From Paenibacillus tyrphae (GTDB lineage Bacteria; Bacillota; Bacilli; Paenibacillales; NBRC-103111): DNA of 64,000 nt. The DNA lies in the NCBI RefSeq assembly GCF_027925525.1, contig NZ_BSDJ01000019.1:56157-120156 (forward strand), in the 5' to 3' direction. Under the pieces are notes generated by a model. It was not told the origin of the DNA and made no database searches. It worked only from the letters and a program-made list of their open reading frames with translations. Shown piece by piece: positions 1 to 8,437 of this stretch (within the stretch, counting starts at the first letter, position 1; the number at the start of each line of letters is the position of its first letter). A program made the position numbers and the translations under genes.

Positions 1-1408
1 TCGTTCGATCGAGCTGCTTAAGGATTCCCGTACGCTGTGTATCGTAGGAGGCCAGCAGGCCAGTTTGTTTACCGGACCGCTGCTCGTTATATACAAGGCG
101 ATTACGCTGATTCGGGCGGCCCGCGAAGCTTCGGAGAAGCTGGGCCGGCCGGTGGTGCCGGTATTTTGGATTGCCGGGGAGGATCATGATTTTGACGAAG
201 TGAACCATGTGACGGTTCTGACGGCGGATCAGCAGCTCCAGAAGATCAAGCTGCAGCATCCGACCGGCTTGCGCACCTCCGTCAGCCGGACGCCAATCTC
301 GCCGGAACAGTGGGACGAGGCGCTGGCTGTCCTTGAGCAGACGCTTATGCCTACGGAGTTCAAGGAGGGCTTGATGGAAGCGCTGCGTTCGTCGATCGAC
401 GGGGCCGTCTCCTTGACGGACAGCTTTGCGCGCCTTCTCTCTGCTTGGTTTGGACGGGACGGGCTCGTACTGGTCGATTCGGACGACCCGGAGCTGCGGC
501 GGCTCGAAAGCCCGATGTTCCGCCTACTGGCGGAGCAAAGCGGTTCGATTAACGAAGCGCTTCTGCGGGGGCAAGACAAGCTGCGGGCAGCGGGATATGT
601 ACCGCAAGCTGAAGTTTCCGGCAACGGCGCGAACTTATTCGTCTTCGACGAACATGGCGAGCGCATCCTGCTTTACACGGATGGAGAGGGAGGCTATACC
701 GACCGCAAGGGGGAACGCCGCTTCAGCCGGGAGCAGCTTTTGCAATGGGCGGAGGAGGCCCCGAAGCGGCTAAGCAACAACGTCATGACGCGGCCTTTGA
801 TGCAGGACTATTTGTTCCCTGTGCTCGGAACTGTTTTGGGACCGTCTGAGATTGCTTATTGGGCTTTGACGCGCGAAGCGTTTCATACGGTGGGCATGCG
901 GATGCCGATCGTTCTACCGCGTCTGGGCTTTACGCTTGTGGAAGGCACGATCCAGAAAAACATGCAGAAGTACGGGCTTGCCATCGACGATGCGCTATAC
1001 CGCTTGGATGAGAAGCAGCAGGCCTGGCTTCGGGAGCAAGACCAGCTTCAACTGGATGCTCGCTTTGCCGAGGTGAAAGAGCAGTTTCGCGCCAGCTACG
1101 AGCCGTTGATCGGAGCGATGGCCGCAATCAATCCCGGATTGCAAAAATTAGGCGAAACGAATCTGGGGAAAATTATCGAGCAAATCGATTTCTTGCAGCA
1201 CAAAGCGGATGACGGCCTTCGTGCGCAGTATGAGGCGGGGCTTCGGCAATTTGCCCGCATCGGGCTTTCCTTGCTGCCTGACAGCAAGCCGCAGGAGCGG
1301 GTGTACAATTTGCTAGCCTATTTGAACAAATACGGCAACGGTTGGATAAGGGAACTCGTGGAAGTACCTTTGCCACTGGACGGGAAGCATCGTATATGTT
1401 ACATGTAA
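1..1408 (+). CDS. bshC: Bacillithiol synthase BshC, 5' end cut by window edge
   Basis: This is the C-terminal part of BshC, which adds cysteine to glucosaminyl-malate in the last step of bacillithiol synthesis in the cytoplasm. The frame is open from base 2 and reads through VGGQQASLFTGPLLVIYKAI and IAGEDHDFDEVN. These are the hallmark GQQ..TGP and GEDHD segments near the N-terminal third of the family. About 468 residues are visible, so roughly 70 or more are missing upstream, judging from the usual length near 540. The stop is followed 37 bases later by ahcY. No terminator is visible between them, so cotranscription is possible. Confidence 0.93.
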   Translation, partial: RSIELLKDSRTLCIVGGQQASLFTGPLLVIYKAITLIRAAREASEKLGRPVVPVFWIAGEDHDFDEVNHVTVLTADQQLQKIKLQHPTGLRTSVSRTPISPEQWDEALAVLEQTLMPTEFKEGLMEALRSSIDGAVSLTDSFARLLSAWFGRDGLVLVDSDDPELRRLESPMFRLLAEQSGSINEALLRGQDKLRAAGYVPQAEVSGNGANLFVFDEHGERILLYTDGEGGYTDRKGERRFSREQLLQWAEEAPKRLSNNVMTRPLMQDYLFPVLGTVLGPSEIAYWALTREAFHTVGMRMPIVLPRLGFTLVEGTIQKNMQKYGLAIDDALYRLDEKQQAWLREQDQLQLDARFAEVKEQFRASYEPLIGAMAAINPGLQKLGETNLGKIIEQIDFLQHKADDGLRAQYEAGLRQFARIGLSLLPDSKPQERVYNLLAYLNKYGNGWIRELVEVPLPLDGKHRICYM

Positions 1409-1445
1409 TACGTAGAGAATTCATGATCCAAGGAGGACGTTACCG

Positions 1446-2711
1446 ATGGCAAGTACGATCGACCGCAGCATTATCCGCGACATTGCGCTAGCACCGGAAG
1501 GACATTTGAAGATCGATTGGGTGAATGCTCACATGCCGGTGCTTAACCGCATCCGCGAGCAATTCGAGAAGGAACAGCCGTTTAAAGGGCTGAAAGTCGC
1601 CATATCGCTTCACTTGGAAGCCAAGACGGCCTATTTGGCCAAAGTGGTTCAAGCCGGCGGCGCCCAAGTAACCATTTGCGGCAGCAATCCGCTGTCCACA
1701 CAGGACGACGTATGCGCGGCGTTGGTAGAGGACGGCATCACCGTATTTGCGAAATACAATCCGGAGCCGAAGGAATACAAGGAGCTGTTGATCAAGACGC
1801 TTGAAACCGAGCCGGACTTGATCATTGACGACGGCGGAGATTTGGTGACCATTCTCCACTCCGAGCGCAAAGATCTGCTGAAGAACGTGCGTGGGGGCGC
1901 AGAAGAAACGACGACGGGCATCCTTCGCCTGAAATCGCTGGAGAAGGACGGCCAGCTTCAATTCCCGATGGTTGCGGTCAACGACGCATTCTGCAAATAC
2001 TTGTTCGATAACCGTTACGGTACGGGCCAATCCGTTTGGGATGGCATCAACCGGACGACGAACCTTGTCGTTGCAGGGAAAACGGTCGTTGTTGTCGGCT
2101 ACGGCTGGTGCGGCAAGGGCGTGGCCATGCGCGCTAAAGGGCTCGGCGCAAATGTCATCGTGACGGAAATCGACGCGATCAAAGCGGTTGAAGCTTACAT
2201 GGACGGCTTTGCGGTGATGCCGATGAGCGAAGCGGCCAAGGTGGGCGATTTCTTCGTAACGGTTACGGGCAACAGGGACGTCATCCGCGGGGAGCATTAC
2301 AAAGTCATGAAGGACGGAGCCATCTTGTCCAACGCCGGTCACTTCGACGTGGAAGTAAACAAACCGGAGCTGGAGGCCCTGGCCGTGTCCGTACGTACGG
2401 TTCGCCGCAATATCGAGGAGTATACGCTTCAAGACGGTCGCAAATTTTACATCTTGGCCGAGGGACGTCTTGTCAATCTGGCTGCAGGCGACGGGCATCC
2501 GGCAGAAATTATGGACATGACGTTCGCGCTTCAGGCGATGTCCTTGAAGTACGTGAACGAGAACTACAAGCAAATCGGCCGCAAAGTCGTCAATGTGCCT
2601 TACGAGCTGGATGAGCAAGTGGCCCGCTTCAAGCTGGCTTCGCTCGGCATTGGCATCGACACGCTGACCGATGAGCAAAAAGCATACTTGGACAGCTGGG
2701 CGGAGCATTAA
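1446..2711 (+). CDS. ahcY: Adenosylhomocysteinase (S-adenosylhomocysteine hydrolase)
   Basis: The product hydrolyses S-adenosylhomocysteine to adenosine and homocysteine, relieving product inhibition of methyltransferases. The 421-residue protein carries the substrate segments HLEAKTAYL and DDGGD, and the NAD-binding Rossmann segment VVVGYGWCGKGVAMRAKG near residue 220. The ending NLAAGDGHPAEIMDMTFALQ is also characteristic. It is about ten percent shorter than the classical human or Pseudomonas enzyme and lacks the terminal KPxxYRY tail. By eye this resembles the compact archaeal/Thermotoga-like subgroup, which is an inference. A good AAGGAGG lies seven or so bases before the ATG. A terminator follows directly. 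Confidence 0.95.
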   Translation: MASTIDRSIIRDIALAPEGHLKIDWVNAHMPVLNRIREQFEKEQPFKGLKVAISLHLEAKTAYLAKVVQAGGAQVTICGSNPLSTQDDVCAALVEDGITVFAKYNPEPKEYKELLIKTLETEPDLIIDDGGDLVTILHSERKDLLKNVRGGAEETTTGILRLKSLEKDGQLQFPMVAVNDAFCKYLFDNRYGTGQSVWDGINRTTNLVVAGKTVVVVGYGWCGKGVAMRAKGLGANVIVTEIDAIKAVEAYMDGFAVMPMSEAAKVGDFFVTVTGNRDVIRGEHYKVMKDGAILSNAGHFDVEVNKPELEALAVSVRTVRRNIEEYTLQDGRKFYILAEGRLVNLAAGDGHPAEIMDMTFALQAMSLKYVNENYKQIGRKVVNVPYELDEQVARFKLASLGIGIDTLTDEQKAYLDSWAEH

Positions 2712-2729
2712 TCCGCAGCCGGCTATCGA

Positions 2730-2770
2730 ATCTCCCTTTGATGCAGGAGTGTCAAGGGGAGATTTTTTTT
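2730..2770 (+). terminator. Rho-independent terminator after ahcY
   Basis: The sequence ATCTCCCTTTGA pairs with TCAAGGGGAGAT across a short loop and runs straight into eight T residues. It ends the ahcY transcript, and probably the bshC transcript too. Confidence 0.85.
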
Positions 2771-2876
2771 GTTGGGAGTTGTCATAAAATTGAAACAATG
2801 GAAACCTTCCTCGCGTCTAGGGAATAACGCAGCGTTCAGTAGCTGTGGGGATTCAGACAAAGAAGGGGGAGGCAAT

Positions 2877-3953
2877 ATGCGAAAGGTAAGGGAAGGAGCT
2901 GCGCCGAAGCTGCACTTGCTGCGGCTGATGCGCGGAGCCGGGGCGGTTCTGCTGTTGGCCGGATGGCTTGCAGGCTGCAGTGCCGTTTCAACGGACTCGG
3001 AGAAGTTGGCTGTGGGCGATCAGAAAATGGCGCAAAATAGCGGAGCAAGTCCTGCTGGCTCAACCGGCCAGACGGCCGATTCGAATGCGGTAAAGCCCGC
3101 CGCAGGCGCAAGCTTGACGGGAGAAACGGCGCCTGAGACATCGGAGGCGTTCAACCGCAAAATCATCTACAAAGCAAATTTGGTCATGCAGGTGGAAAAG
3201 TATCAAGAGGCGCAAGCGAAAATACAGGAGGCGGTCAAGCAGTCGGGCGGCTACATTTTGCAGTTCAACGAGAACGCTTCCGGTTTGGAGAAAAGCGGTA
3301 CGTTCGTCATCAAAGTGCCGGCGACCGGCTTCCAATCGCTGCTGGCGCTGCTTGAACAGATTCAGCCGACGCTGCAGAAAAACTTGCAGGGTCAGGATGT
3401 GACGGAGGAGTATGTCGATCTCTCCGCGCGTTTGAAGGCAAAGCAGGTGGTGGAGAGCCGGCTGATCGCTTTTATGGAAAAGGCTGCGAAGACCGATGAG
3501 CTGCTTGCTTTCTCCAACGAACTCGGCAAGGTTCAGGAAGAAATCGAGCGAATTAAAGGGCGTATGCGGTACTTGGAGCAAAACGTAGCCATGTCGACCA
3601 TCGAGCTGAAGCTGACGCAAAAAAACAGCTCTGCCGAGGTTATTCAGGCGCGCGGTCAAGGGCCGCTAGGGCAGCGGGCGTCAGAAGCGTTGAACGGAAG
3701 CCTGGCGGTGCTCGGCTTCTTGCTTCAGTGGTTGTTCGTCTTTCTGGCGGGAGCACTGCCGGTGATTCTGCTGCTGGTGTTGATCGGTATTCCCGTCTGG
3801 CTCCTACGCAAACGGCGCAAGGAGAAGCTGGCGGAGATTCGTACGCGGCTGGCCGGGGATAACCCGCCGTCGGAAGCGCAGCCATCTGACCGTTTGTCCC
3901 TTCCGGAGCAAGCCGGGGAGAATGAGGAACCACCCCGGGAAAAAACAGAATAA
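2877..3953 (+). CDS. DUF4349 domain lipoprotein
   Basis: A 358-residue envelope protein of unknown function. From the chosen ATG there is a charged start, a hydrophobic stretch and a lipobox-like LAGC (cysteine near residue 31), so it should be exported and lipid-anchored. A low-complexity Ser/Ala/Gly linker follows. The DUF4349 body begins with [16 protein letters not shown] and contains [15 protein letters not shown] and a coiled-coil-like region rich in Glu, Lys and Arg. A C-terminal transmembrane helix (about residues 275-305) precedes a basic KRRKEK tail. The ATG has GAAGGGGGAGG upstream. A TTG further upstream lies within the T-run of the preceding terminator and was rejected. The lipobox plus a C-terminal helix would give two anchors, so one of them may be non-functional. 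Confidence 0.82.
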   Translation: MRKVREGAAPKLHLLRLMRGAGAVLLLAGWLAGCSAVSTDSEKLAVGDQKMAQNSGASPAGSTGQTADSNAVKPAAGASLTGETAPETSEAFNRKIIYKANLVMQVEKYQEAQAKIQEAVKQSGGYILQFNENASGLEKSGTFVIKVPATGFQSLLALLEQIQPTLQKNLQGQDVTEEYVDLSARLKAKQVVESRLIAFMEKAAKTDELLAFSNELGKVQEEIERIKGRMRYLEQNVAMSTIELKLTQKNSSAEVIQARGQGPLGQRASEALNGSLAVLGFLLQWLFVFLAGALPVILLLVLIGIPVWLLRKRRKEKLAEIRTRLAGDNPPSEAQPSDRLSLPEQAGENEEPPREKTE

Positions 3954-3960
3954 CCCGAAA

Positions 3961-4000
3961 AAAAATCCTGCGGTCGTCTCTTGACGAAGCAGGATTTTTT
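3961..4000 (+). terminator. Rho-independent terminator before the dcw cluster
   Basis: The sequence AAAATCCTGC pairs with GCAGGATTTT over a 17-base loop and ends in six T residues. It separates the lipoprotein gene from mraZ, so the dcw cluster needs its own promoter. Confidence 0.85.
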
Positions 4001-4026
4001 GTTAACGTGACGAATCATTACTGTAC

Positions 4027-4062
4027 AAGTGGTGGAAAGTGGGGTAAAGTGGAGGAAAGGGG
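4027..4062 (+). promoter_or_regulatory. Four MraZ-type operator boxes, 10-bp period
   Basis: The hexamer AAGTGG occurs at 4027, 4037 and 4047, followed by AAGGGG at 4057, so four copies sit at an exact 10-base period. MraZ proteins are known to bind such G-rich direct repeats in front of their own gene and to repress the dcw operon. The fourth copy merges with the Shine-Dalgarno of mraZ, so occupancy would also mask the start region. I could not assign a convincing -35/-10 pair just upstream. Confidence 0.8.
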
Positions 4063-4072
4063 GTGGCGAGTG

Positions 4073-4510
4073 GTGTTCATGGGGGAGTATCAACATACTG
4101 TTGACGAAAAAGGCCGGATGATCGTGCCGGCCAAGTTTCGCGAAGCCCTGGGAACATCATTCATCGTCACTCGCGGCCTGGACCAATGTTTATTCGTTTA
4201 TCCCATGAACGAGTGGGCGGTGCTGGAGCAGAAGCTCAAAGCGCTGCCGCTCATGAAGTCTGACGCTCGCGCCTTTACCCGGTTCTTTTTCTCCGGCGCC
4301 ACCGAATGCGAGCTGGACAAGCAGGGCAGGGTAAACCTGCCGAACAATCTGATCGAGCACGCCAAGCTGGAGAAAGATTGTGTCGTTATCGGCGTTTCCA
4401 ATCGGGTGGAGATTTGGAGCAAGTCGATCTGGGAAAACTACTTCCAGCAATCGGAGGAATCGTTCGCCGAAATTGCGGAGAAACTGGTCGATTTTAACTT
4501 TGATCTATAA
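4073..4510 (+). CDS. mraZ: Transcriptional regulator MraZ
   Basis: MraZ is a DNA-binding protein of the AbrB-like SpoVT fold that autoregulates the division and cell wall cluster. The 145-residue product has two SpoVT/MraZ repeats. The first is around [21 protein letters not shown] and the second around [18 protein letters not shown], each with the DxxGR motif. The GTG at 4073 gives the family start VFMGEYQHT and has AGGAAAGGGGG before it. An in-frame extension to 4007 would translate the operator boxes and is rejected. It is the first gene of the dcw cluster, followed by rsmH 33 bases on. Confidence 0.95.
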   Translation: MFMGEYQHTVDEKGRMIVPAKFREALGTSFIVTRGLDQCLFVYPMNEWAVLEQKLKALPLMKSDARAFTRFFFSGATECELDKQGRVNLPNNLIEHAKLEKDCVVIGVSNRVEIWSKSIWENYFQQSEESFAEIAEKLVDFNFDL

Positions 4511-4543
4511 CCCGGGAAAAGCCGGCGTAGGAGGAGCAGCGGG

Positions 4544-5500
4544 ATGTTTCATCATGTGACCGTACTTAAGCAGGAAGCAGTAGAAGGATTACATATACAA
4601 CCGGATGGCGTTTATGTCGATTGTACGCTTGGCGGAGCGGGGCACAGCTTCGAGATTGCTTCGCGTCTCGGGCCGGAGGGCTTGCTTATCGCCTTCGATC
4701 AAGACGACGCGGCGCTTGCCAATGCCAGGGAGCGGCTCGCTCCGGTTATGGACCGGGTGAAGCTGGTTCGCAGCAACTTTCGCTATTTGGAGCGCGAGCT
4801 TGCCCAAGTACCGCGCGCTTTGAGAGACGGCCGTCCGCAGGTGGACGGGATTTTGTTCGATTTGGGCGTGTCGTCTCCACAGCTCGACGAGGCTGACCGC
4901 GGCTTCAGCTACAATCATGACGCCGAGTTGGACATGCGGATGGATCGGACGGCTCCGCTGACGGCGAGAGACATCGTCAACGAATGGTCGGAGCAGGAGA
5001 TTGCGCAAATTTTATTCGAGTACGGGGAAGAAAAGTTTTCTCGCCGCATCGCAGCGACAATAGGCGCGGCTCGCGCCAAGGCGCCGATCGAAACGACGGG
5101 ACAGCTCGTTGATTTGATCAAGGAATCGATTCCCGCCGCGGCGAGGCGTACCGGACCGCATCCGGCCAAGCGCAGCTTTCAGGCGCTGCGGATCGCCGTA
5201 AACGACGAGCTCGGCGCCTTCGAGGACGCGCTGGAGCAATCCATCCGCTGTCTGGCCCCGGGAGGCCGGGCTGCGGTCATTACCTTTCATTCGCTCGAAG
5301 ATCGGATATGTAAACAAACGTTTGCCAAATATGTAGCCAAATGCACATGCCCGCCCGACTTTCCTATGTGCGTATGCGGATCTGCCGGTATCGTTAAACT
5401 GGTGAACCGCAAGCCGATCGAAGCCGGAACGGAAGAGCTCGAAGCGAATCCGCGCGCCCGCTCGGCCAAGCTGAGAATCGCGGAAAAACTGACGAACTGA
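4544..5500 (+). CDS. rsmH: 16S rRNA (cytosine(1402)-N(4))-methyltransferase RsmH
   Basis: RsmH (MraW) methylates N4 of C1402 in the 16S rRNA decoding centre using S-adenosylmethionine. The 318-residue length is typical. The start [16 protein letters not shown], the SAM loop [18 protein letters not shown], the family signature [14 protein letters not shown] and the late [11 protein letters not shown] segment are all visible. The GTAGGAGGAGC Shine-Dalgarno precedes the ATG. It lies between mraZ and ftsL as in most Firmicutes, and it may share MraZ-dependent regulation. Confidence 0.97.
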   Translation: MFHHVTVLKQEAVEGLHIQPDGVYVDCTLGGAGHSFEIASRLGPEGLLIAFDQDDAALANARERLAPVMDRVKLVRSNFRYLERELAQVPRALRDGRPQVDGILFDLGVSSPQLDEADRGFSYNHDAELDMRMDRTAPLTARDIVNEWSEQEIAQILFEYGEEKFSRRIAATIGAARAKAPIETTGQLVDLIKESIPAAARRTGPHPAKRSFQALRIAVNDELGAFEDALEQSIRCLAPGGRAAVITFHSLEDRICKQTFAKYVAKCTCPPDFPMCVCGSAGIVKLVNRKPIEAGTEELEANPRARSAKLRIAEKLTN

Positions 5501-5513
5501 GGGGGAAAGCATC

Positions 5514-5939
5514 TTGCCGGCTTATATTCAAGGGAATTTAGCAGTCGAACAGCGGACCGAGAACAAAGTCAAAGTCAAGGAAACGAAAAAGATCGTATAC
5601 CGGAACAAAACGTTGCCGGTACAAGAAAAGCTGCTCTATTTGTTTACGGTTGCCGTCTGCGTCGTCGTTGCGGGTGTCATCATCTGGCGTTATGCGCAAA
5701 TTTACGAGATAAGCTCCAGCATTCAAACCATTGAGAAGAAAATTGCCAATCTGGAAGCGGAGAACAGCGTTCTTAAGCAAAAGGTGGACGCGCTCTCTGA
5801 CCATCAGCGTCTTGAGGAAGAAGCCCGCAGCCGCGGCTACAGCGTAGCCGATCCGAATCAAACGAAGCCGCAGGGAGGGAAAACTTCAGGGACCTCCGGG
5901 CAAAGCGTCGCTTCCAAAAAAACAAAGGATCAACCCTGA
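5514..5939 (+). CDS. ftsL: Cell division protein FtsL
   Basis: A small bitopic membrane protein of 141 residues. It has a basic cytoplasmic N-terminus, one transmembrane helix at about residues 41-62 (LYLFTVAVCVVVAGVIIW) and an external leucine-zipper-like coiled coil (IQTIEKKIANLEAENSVLKQKV). The tail is low in complexity. This architecture and its place between rsmH and a division PBP identify FtsL, which bridges DivIB, DivIC and the septal synthase. Sequence alone in this family is weakly conserved. The start is TTG with GAGGGGGAAAG upstream, 13 bases after rsmH. Confidence 0.88.
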   Translation: MPAYIQGNLAVEQRTENKVKVKETKKIVYRNKTLPVQEKLLYLFTVAVCVVVAGVIIWRYAQIYEISSSIQTIEKKIANLEAENSVLKQKVDALSDHQRLEEEARSRGYSVADPNQTKPQGGKTSGTSGQSVASKKTKDQP

Positions 5940-5968
5940 TCCGTCCGTTGGAATAGGGAGGATATACG

Positions 5969-8362
5969 ATGACAAAAAAGGTAAAATTGCGTTCGTTAAT
6001 CATCGGAGGGGGGTTCACCCTCCTTTTTGTTGTTCTGATAACCCGTGTCTATTGGGTGCAAGTCGTCGAAGGAGCCAATTTGGTTACGGAGGTTAAAGAA
6101 AAACAGTGGTCGAAGGAGAAGGTCATTCAGCCGGTCCGCGGAAGTATTTTGGACCGGAACGGCAAGGTGCTTGCGGAAGATTCCCCGGCGTTCACGCTGG
6201 CTCTGGTTCCCCGGACGATTAAAGATAACAACAATCAGGAAGAAGTTGTAAAAGGTCTGGCGGCGATTCTAGCGCCTTCCGGCGATCCGGCCGGTGTCTC
6301 GGCGCTGGAAGACAAAATACGCAAGCGTTTTGAAGCCAAGCGGGAATGGACGGCGATGGACCAGATCGAAATCCGCAACGAAGGCTGGAAGATCGACTCG
6401 GAGAAGGCCGATAAAATCAATCAACTTGTTAAAGATCTGCAGGCCAAGTTTCCGAAAGAGAAAACGCCGATCGGTATTGTACTTCTGCCTGAGATTAAGA
6501 GGTTTTACCCGGCTGGCCAGCTTGCTGCCCATCTGATCGGCTACAGCAACAAAGAAGGCAAGCCCGTGATGGGGATCGAAGCGCAGCTCGACAAGTATTT
6601 GAAAGGCGTTCCGGGCTTTCTGAATTACGAGAAAGACCGTTATGGCGTTGAGCTGACGGGTTCGAAGAGCCGGTATCAGCCGGCGGTGAACGGCAGCAAC
6701 GTACAGCTGACGATCGATAAAAATATTCAATTTTACATCGAGAATGCACTGCAGAAGACGTATGACAAATGGCATCCGAAAAGCCTGACCGCGATCGCGG
6801 TCGATCCGAAGACGATGGAAATTCTTGGGCTTGCGAACATGCCGACGTTCAACCCGAACAAATATGGTGATACGAAAAATCAATCGGATTTCATTAATCA
6901 TGCCGTGGCCTCGCAATATGAACCCGGCTCGACGTTCAAGATTGTCACCCTGGCGGCAGCGGTGCAGGAAGGCGTGTTTTTTCCGGAAGACAAATATCAG
7001 TCCGGCAAAATCATCGTAGCGGACCGTGAGCTGCACGACCACAACGTCGTCGGTTGGGGCAGAATTTCGTACCTTGAAGGTCTGAAACGTTCAAGTAACG
7101 TAGCGTTCGTAAAGCTTGGTCTCGAGAAGCTTGGGCCAGACAAGCTGCGGCAGTATATCGATAATTTCGGATTCGGCGCCAAGACGGGCGTCGATATCCC
7201 CGGTGAAGTTGCGGGCCGGGTCAAAATGCAGTATGCGCCGGAATACGCAACGGCGACCTACGGTCAAGGGCTAACCAGCACCATGATCCAGCAGACAGCG
7301 GCTTACGCTGCGATTGCGAACGGCGGCAAGTTGATGTGGCCGCATGTCATCAAGCAGATCACGAACCCGGATACGGGCGAAGTCATCGAGAAGTACGACC
7401 CTAAGGTTATCCGCGAGGCCGTAACGCCGGAGACGGCAAAACAGGTTGGCGAATATTTGGAGCAGGTCGTGTCGGACCAGGAGAAAGGAACGGGACGCAA
7501 GGCATATATCGAGGGCTACCGGGTAGCAGGCAAGACCGGTACCGCGAACTTCGTGCTGCCGGGTCAAGTCAAATATGCTGAAGGACGATGGATGGTTTCC
7601 TTCATCGGCTACGCGCCTCTGGAGGACCCGCAAATCTTGGTAGCCATTATGGCGGACGATCCCGATCTCGGCGGCAACTATCATCTGGGGAGCGATGTAA
7701 CCGCCCCGGCTTTCAAAGAAATCGTATCGCAAACGCTGCGGTATATGGGTATTGCGCCGAGCACCACCGTGCAGCAGACCTCCCAGCCGACGGAGAAAGC
7801 GCCGCAAGGCAAGATGCCGGATCTGACCGGCCAATCGCTGGATGATGCCAAATCGGCGATGAACAAGTTCGGCGTTTCCGTCGAGCCGATTGGTCAAGGA
7901 CCGAAGGTCATCGCCCAATCTCCGCTGCCAGGTACCGAAATCGGCGGGGCGCAGCGAATGTATGTACTGATGCAGGAAGGCGAGGATGTTCCGGTGCCTA
8001 ACTTGTCCGGGAAATCGCTTCGCGATGCGCTGGAGGTATGCTCCTTCCTCAAGGTGCGATGCCAATCGACCGGCGAAGGGTACGTGTCGGATCAGGCGCT
8101 GGAAGGCTCCGGCGAGTCGCGGGTGCTCACTTTGCAGCTGAAATCGTATAAGGACCTGCAGGAAACCGCGGTAGCCGGCAAGACGGACAAATCCGATAAG
8201 TCGGATAAATCGGGCAAATCCGATAAAACCGCGAAGGCGGATTCCTCCTCGGCCAAGACAACGGGCGATAGCGGTAAGTCGGGCACAAGCAAGAAAAATA
8301 CCGACTCTGTCAAGCAAACCGCCGACGGCGGGTCCAAAAAAACGGCGTCGGCGCAGCCATAG
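5969..8362 (+). CDS. pbpB: PASTA-domain penicillin-binding protein 2B-like transpeptidase
   Basis: This is a class B PBP, the septal transpeptidase partner of an FtsW-type polymerase. The 797-residue protein has an N-terminal membrane anchor (about residues 8-30) and a dimerisation domain containing RGSILDRNG. Its transpeptidase domain has the active-site STFK (serine near 321), SSN (near 375) and KTGT (lysine near 522). Two PASTA-like domains follow around residues 620-740. An unusual tail of about 60 residues is built from Lys/Ser/Asp repeats and is discussed in the findings. It follows ftsL by 29 bases and precedes spoVD, the same order as pbpB-spoVD in Bacillus. Confidence 0.93.
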   Translation: MTKKVKLRSLIIGGGFTLLFVVLITRVYWVQVVEGANLVTEVKEKQWSKEKVIQPVRGSILDRNGKVLAEDSPAFTLALVPRTIKDNNNQEEVVKGLAAILAPSGDPAGVSALEDKIRKRFEAKREWTAMDQIEIRNEGWKIDSEKADKINQLVKDLQAKFPKEKTPIGIVLLPEIKRFYPAGQLAAHLIGYSNKEGKPVMGIEAQLDKYLKGVPGFLNYEKDRYGVELTGSKSRYQPAVNGSNVQLTIDKNIQFYIENALQKTYDKWHPKSLTAIAVDPKTMEILGLANMPTFNPNKYGDTKNQSDFINHAVASQYEPGSTFKIVTLAAAVQEGVFFPEDKYQSGKIIVADRELHDHNVVGWGRISYLEGLKRSSNVAFVKLGLEKLGPDKLRQYIDNFGFGAKTGVDIPGEVAGRVKMQYAPEYATATYGQGLTSTMIQQTAAYAAIANGGKLMWPHVIKQITNPDTGEVIEKYDPKVIREAVTPETAKQVGEYLEQVVSDQEKGTGRKAYIEGYRVAGKTGTANFVLPGQVKYAEGRWMVSFIGYAPLEDPQILVAIMADDPDLGGNYHLGSDVTAPAFKEIVSQTLRYMGIAPSTTVQQTSQPTEKAPQGKMPDLTGQSLDDAKSAMNKFGVSVEPIGQGPKVIAQSPLPGTEIGGAQRMYVLMQEGEDVPVPNLSGKSLRDALEVCSFLKVRCQSTGEGYVSDQALEGSGESRVLTLQLKSYKDLQETAVAGKTDKSDKSDKSGKSDKTAKADSSSAKTTGDSGKSGTSKKNTDSVKQTADGGSKKTASAQP

Positions 8363-8437
8363 CTTGTTCTAACCCCTGGTTGTCCTGAATAGGGATGATA
8401 TGAAACGATTCTCTTTCAGGAAGGGGAAGGAGCGGGC

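Noticed and set aside
1488..2798. 436-codon open frame antisense to ahcY
   Set aside because: It mirrors the high-GC third-codon bias of ahcY, crosses a terminator and has no recognisable protein features.
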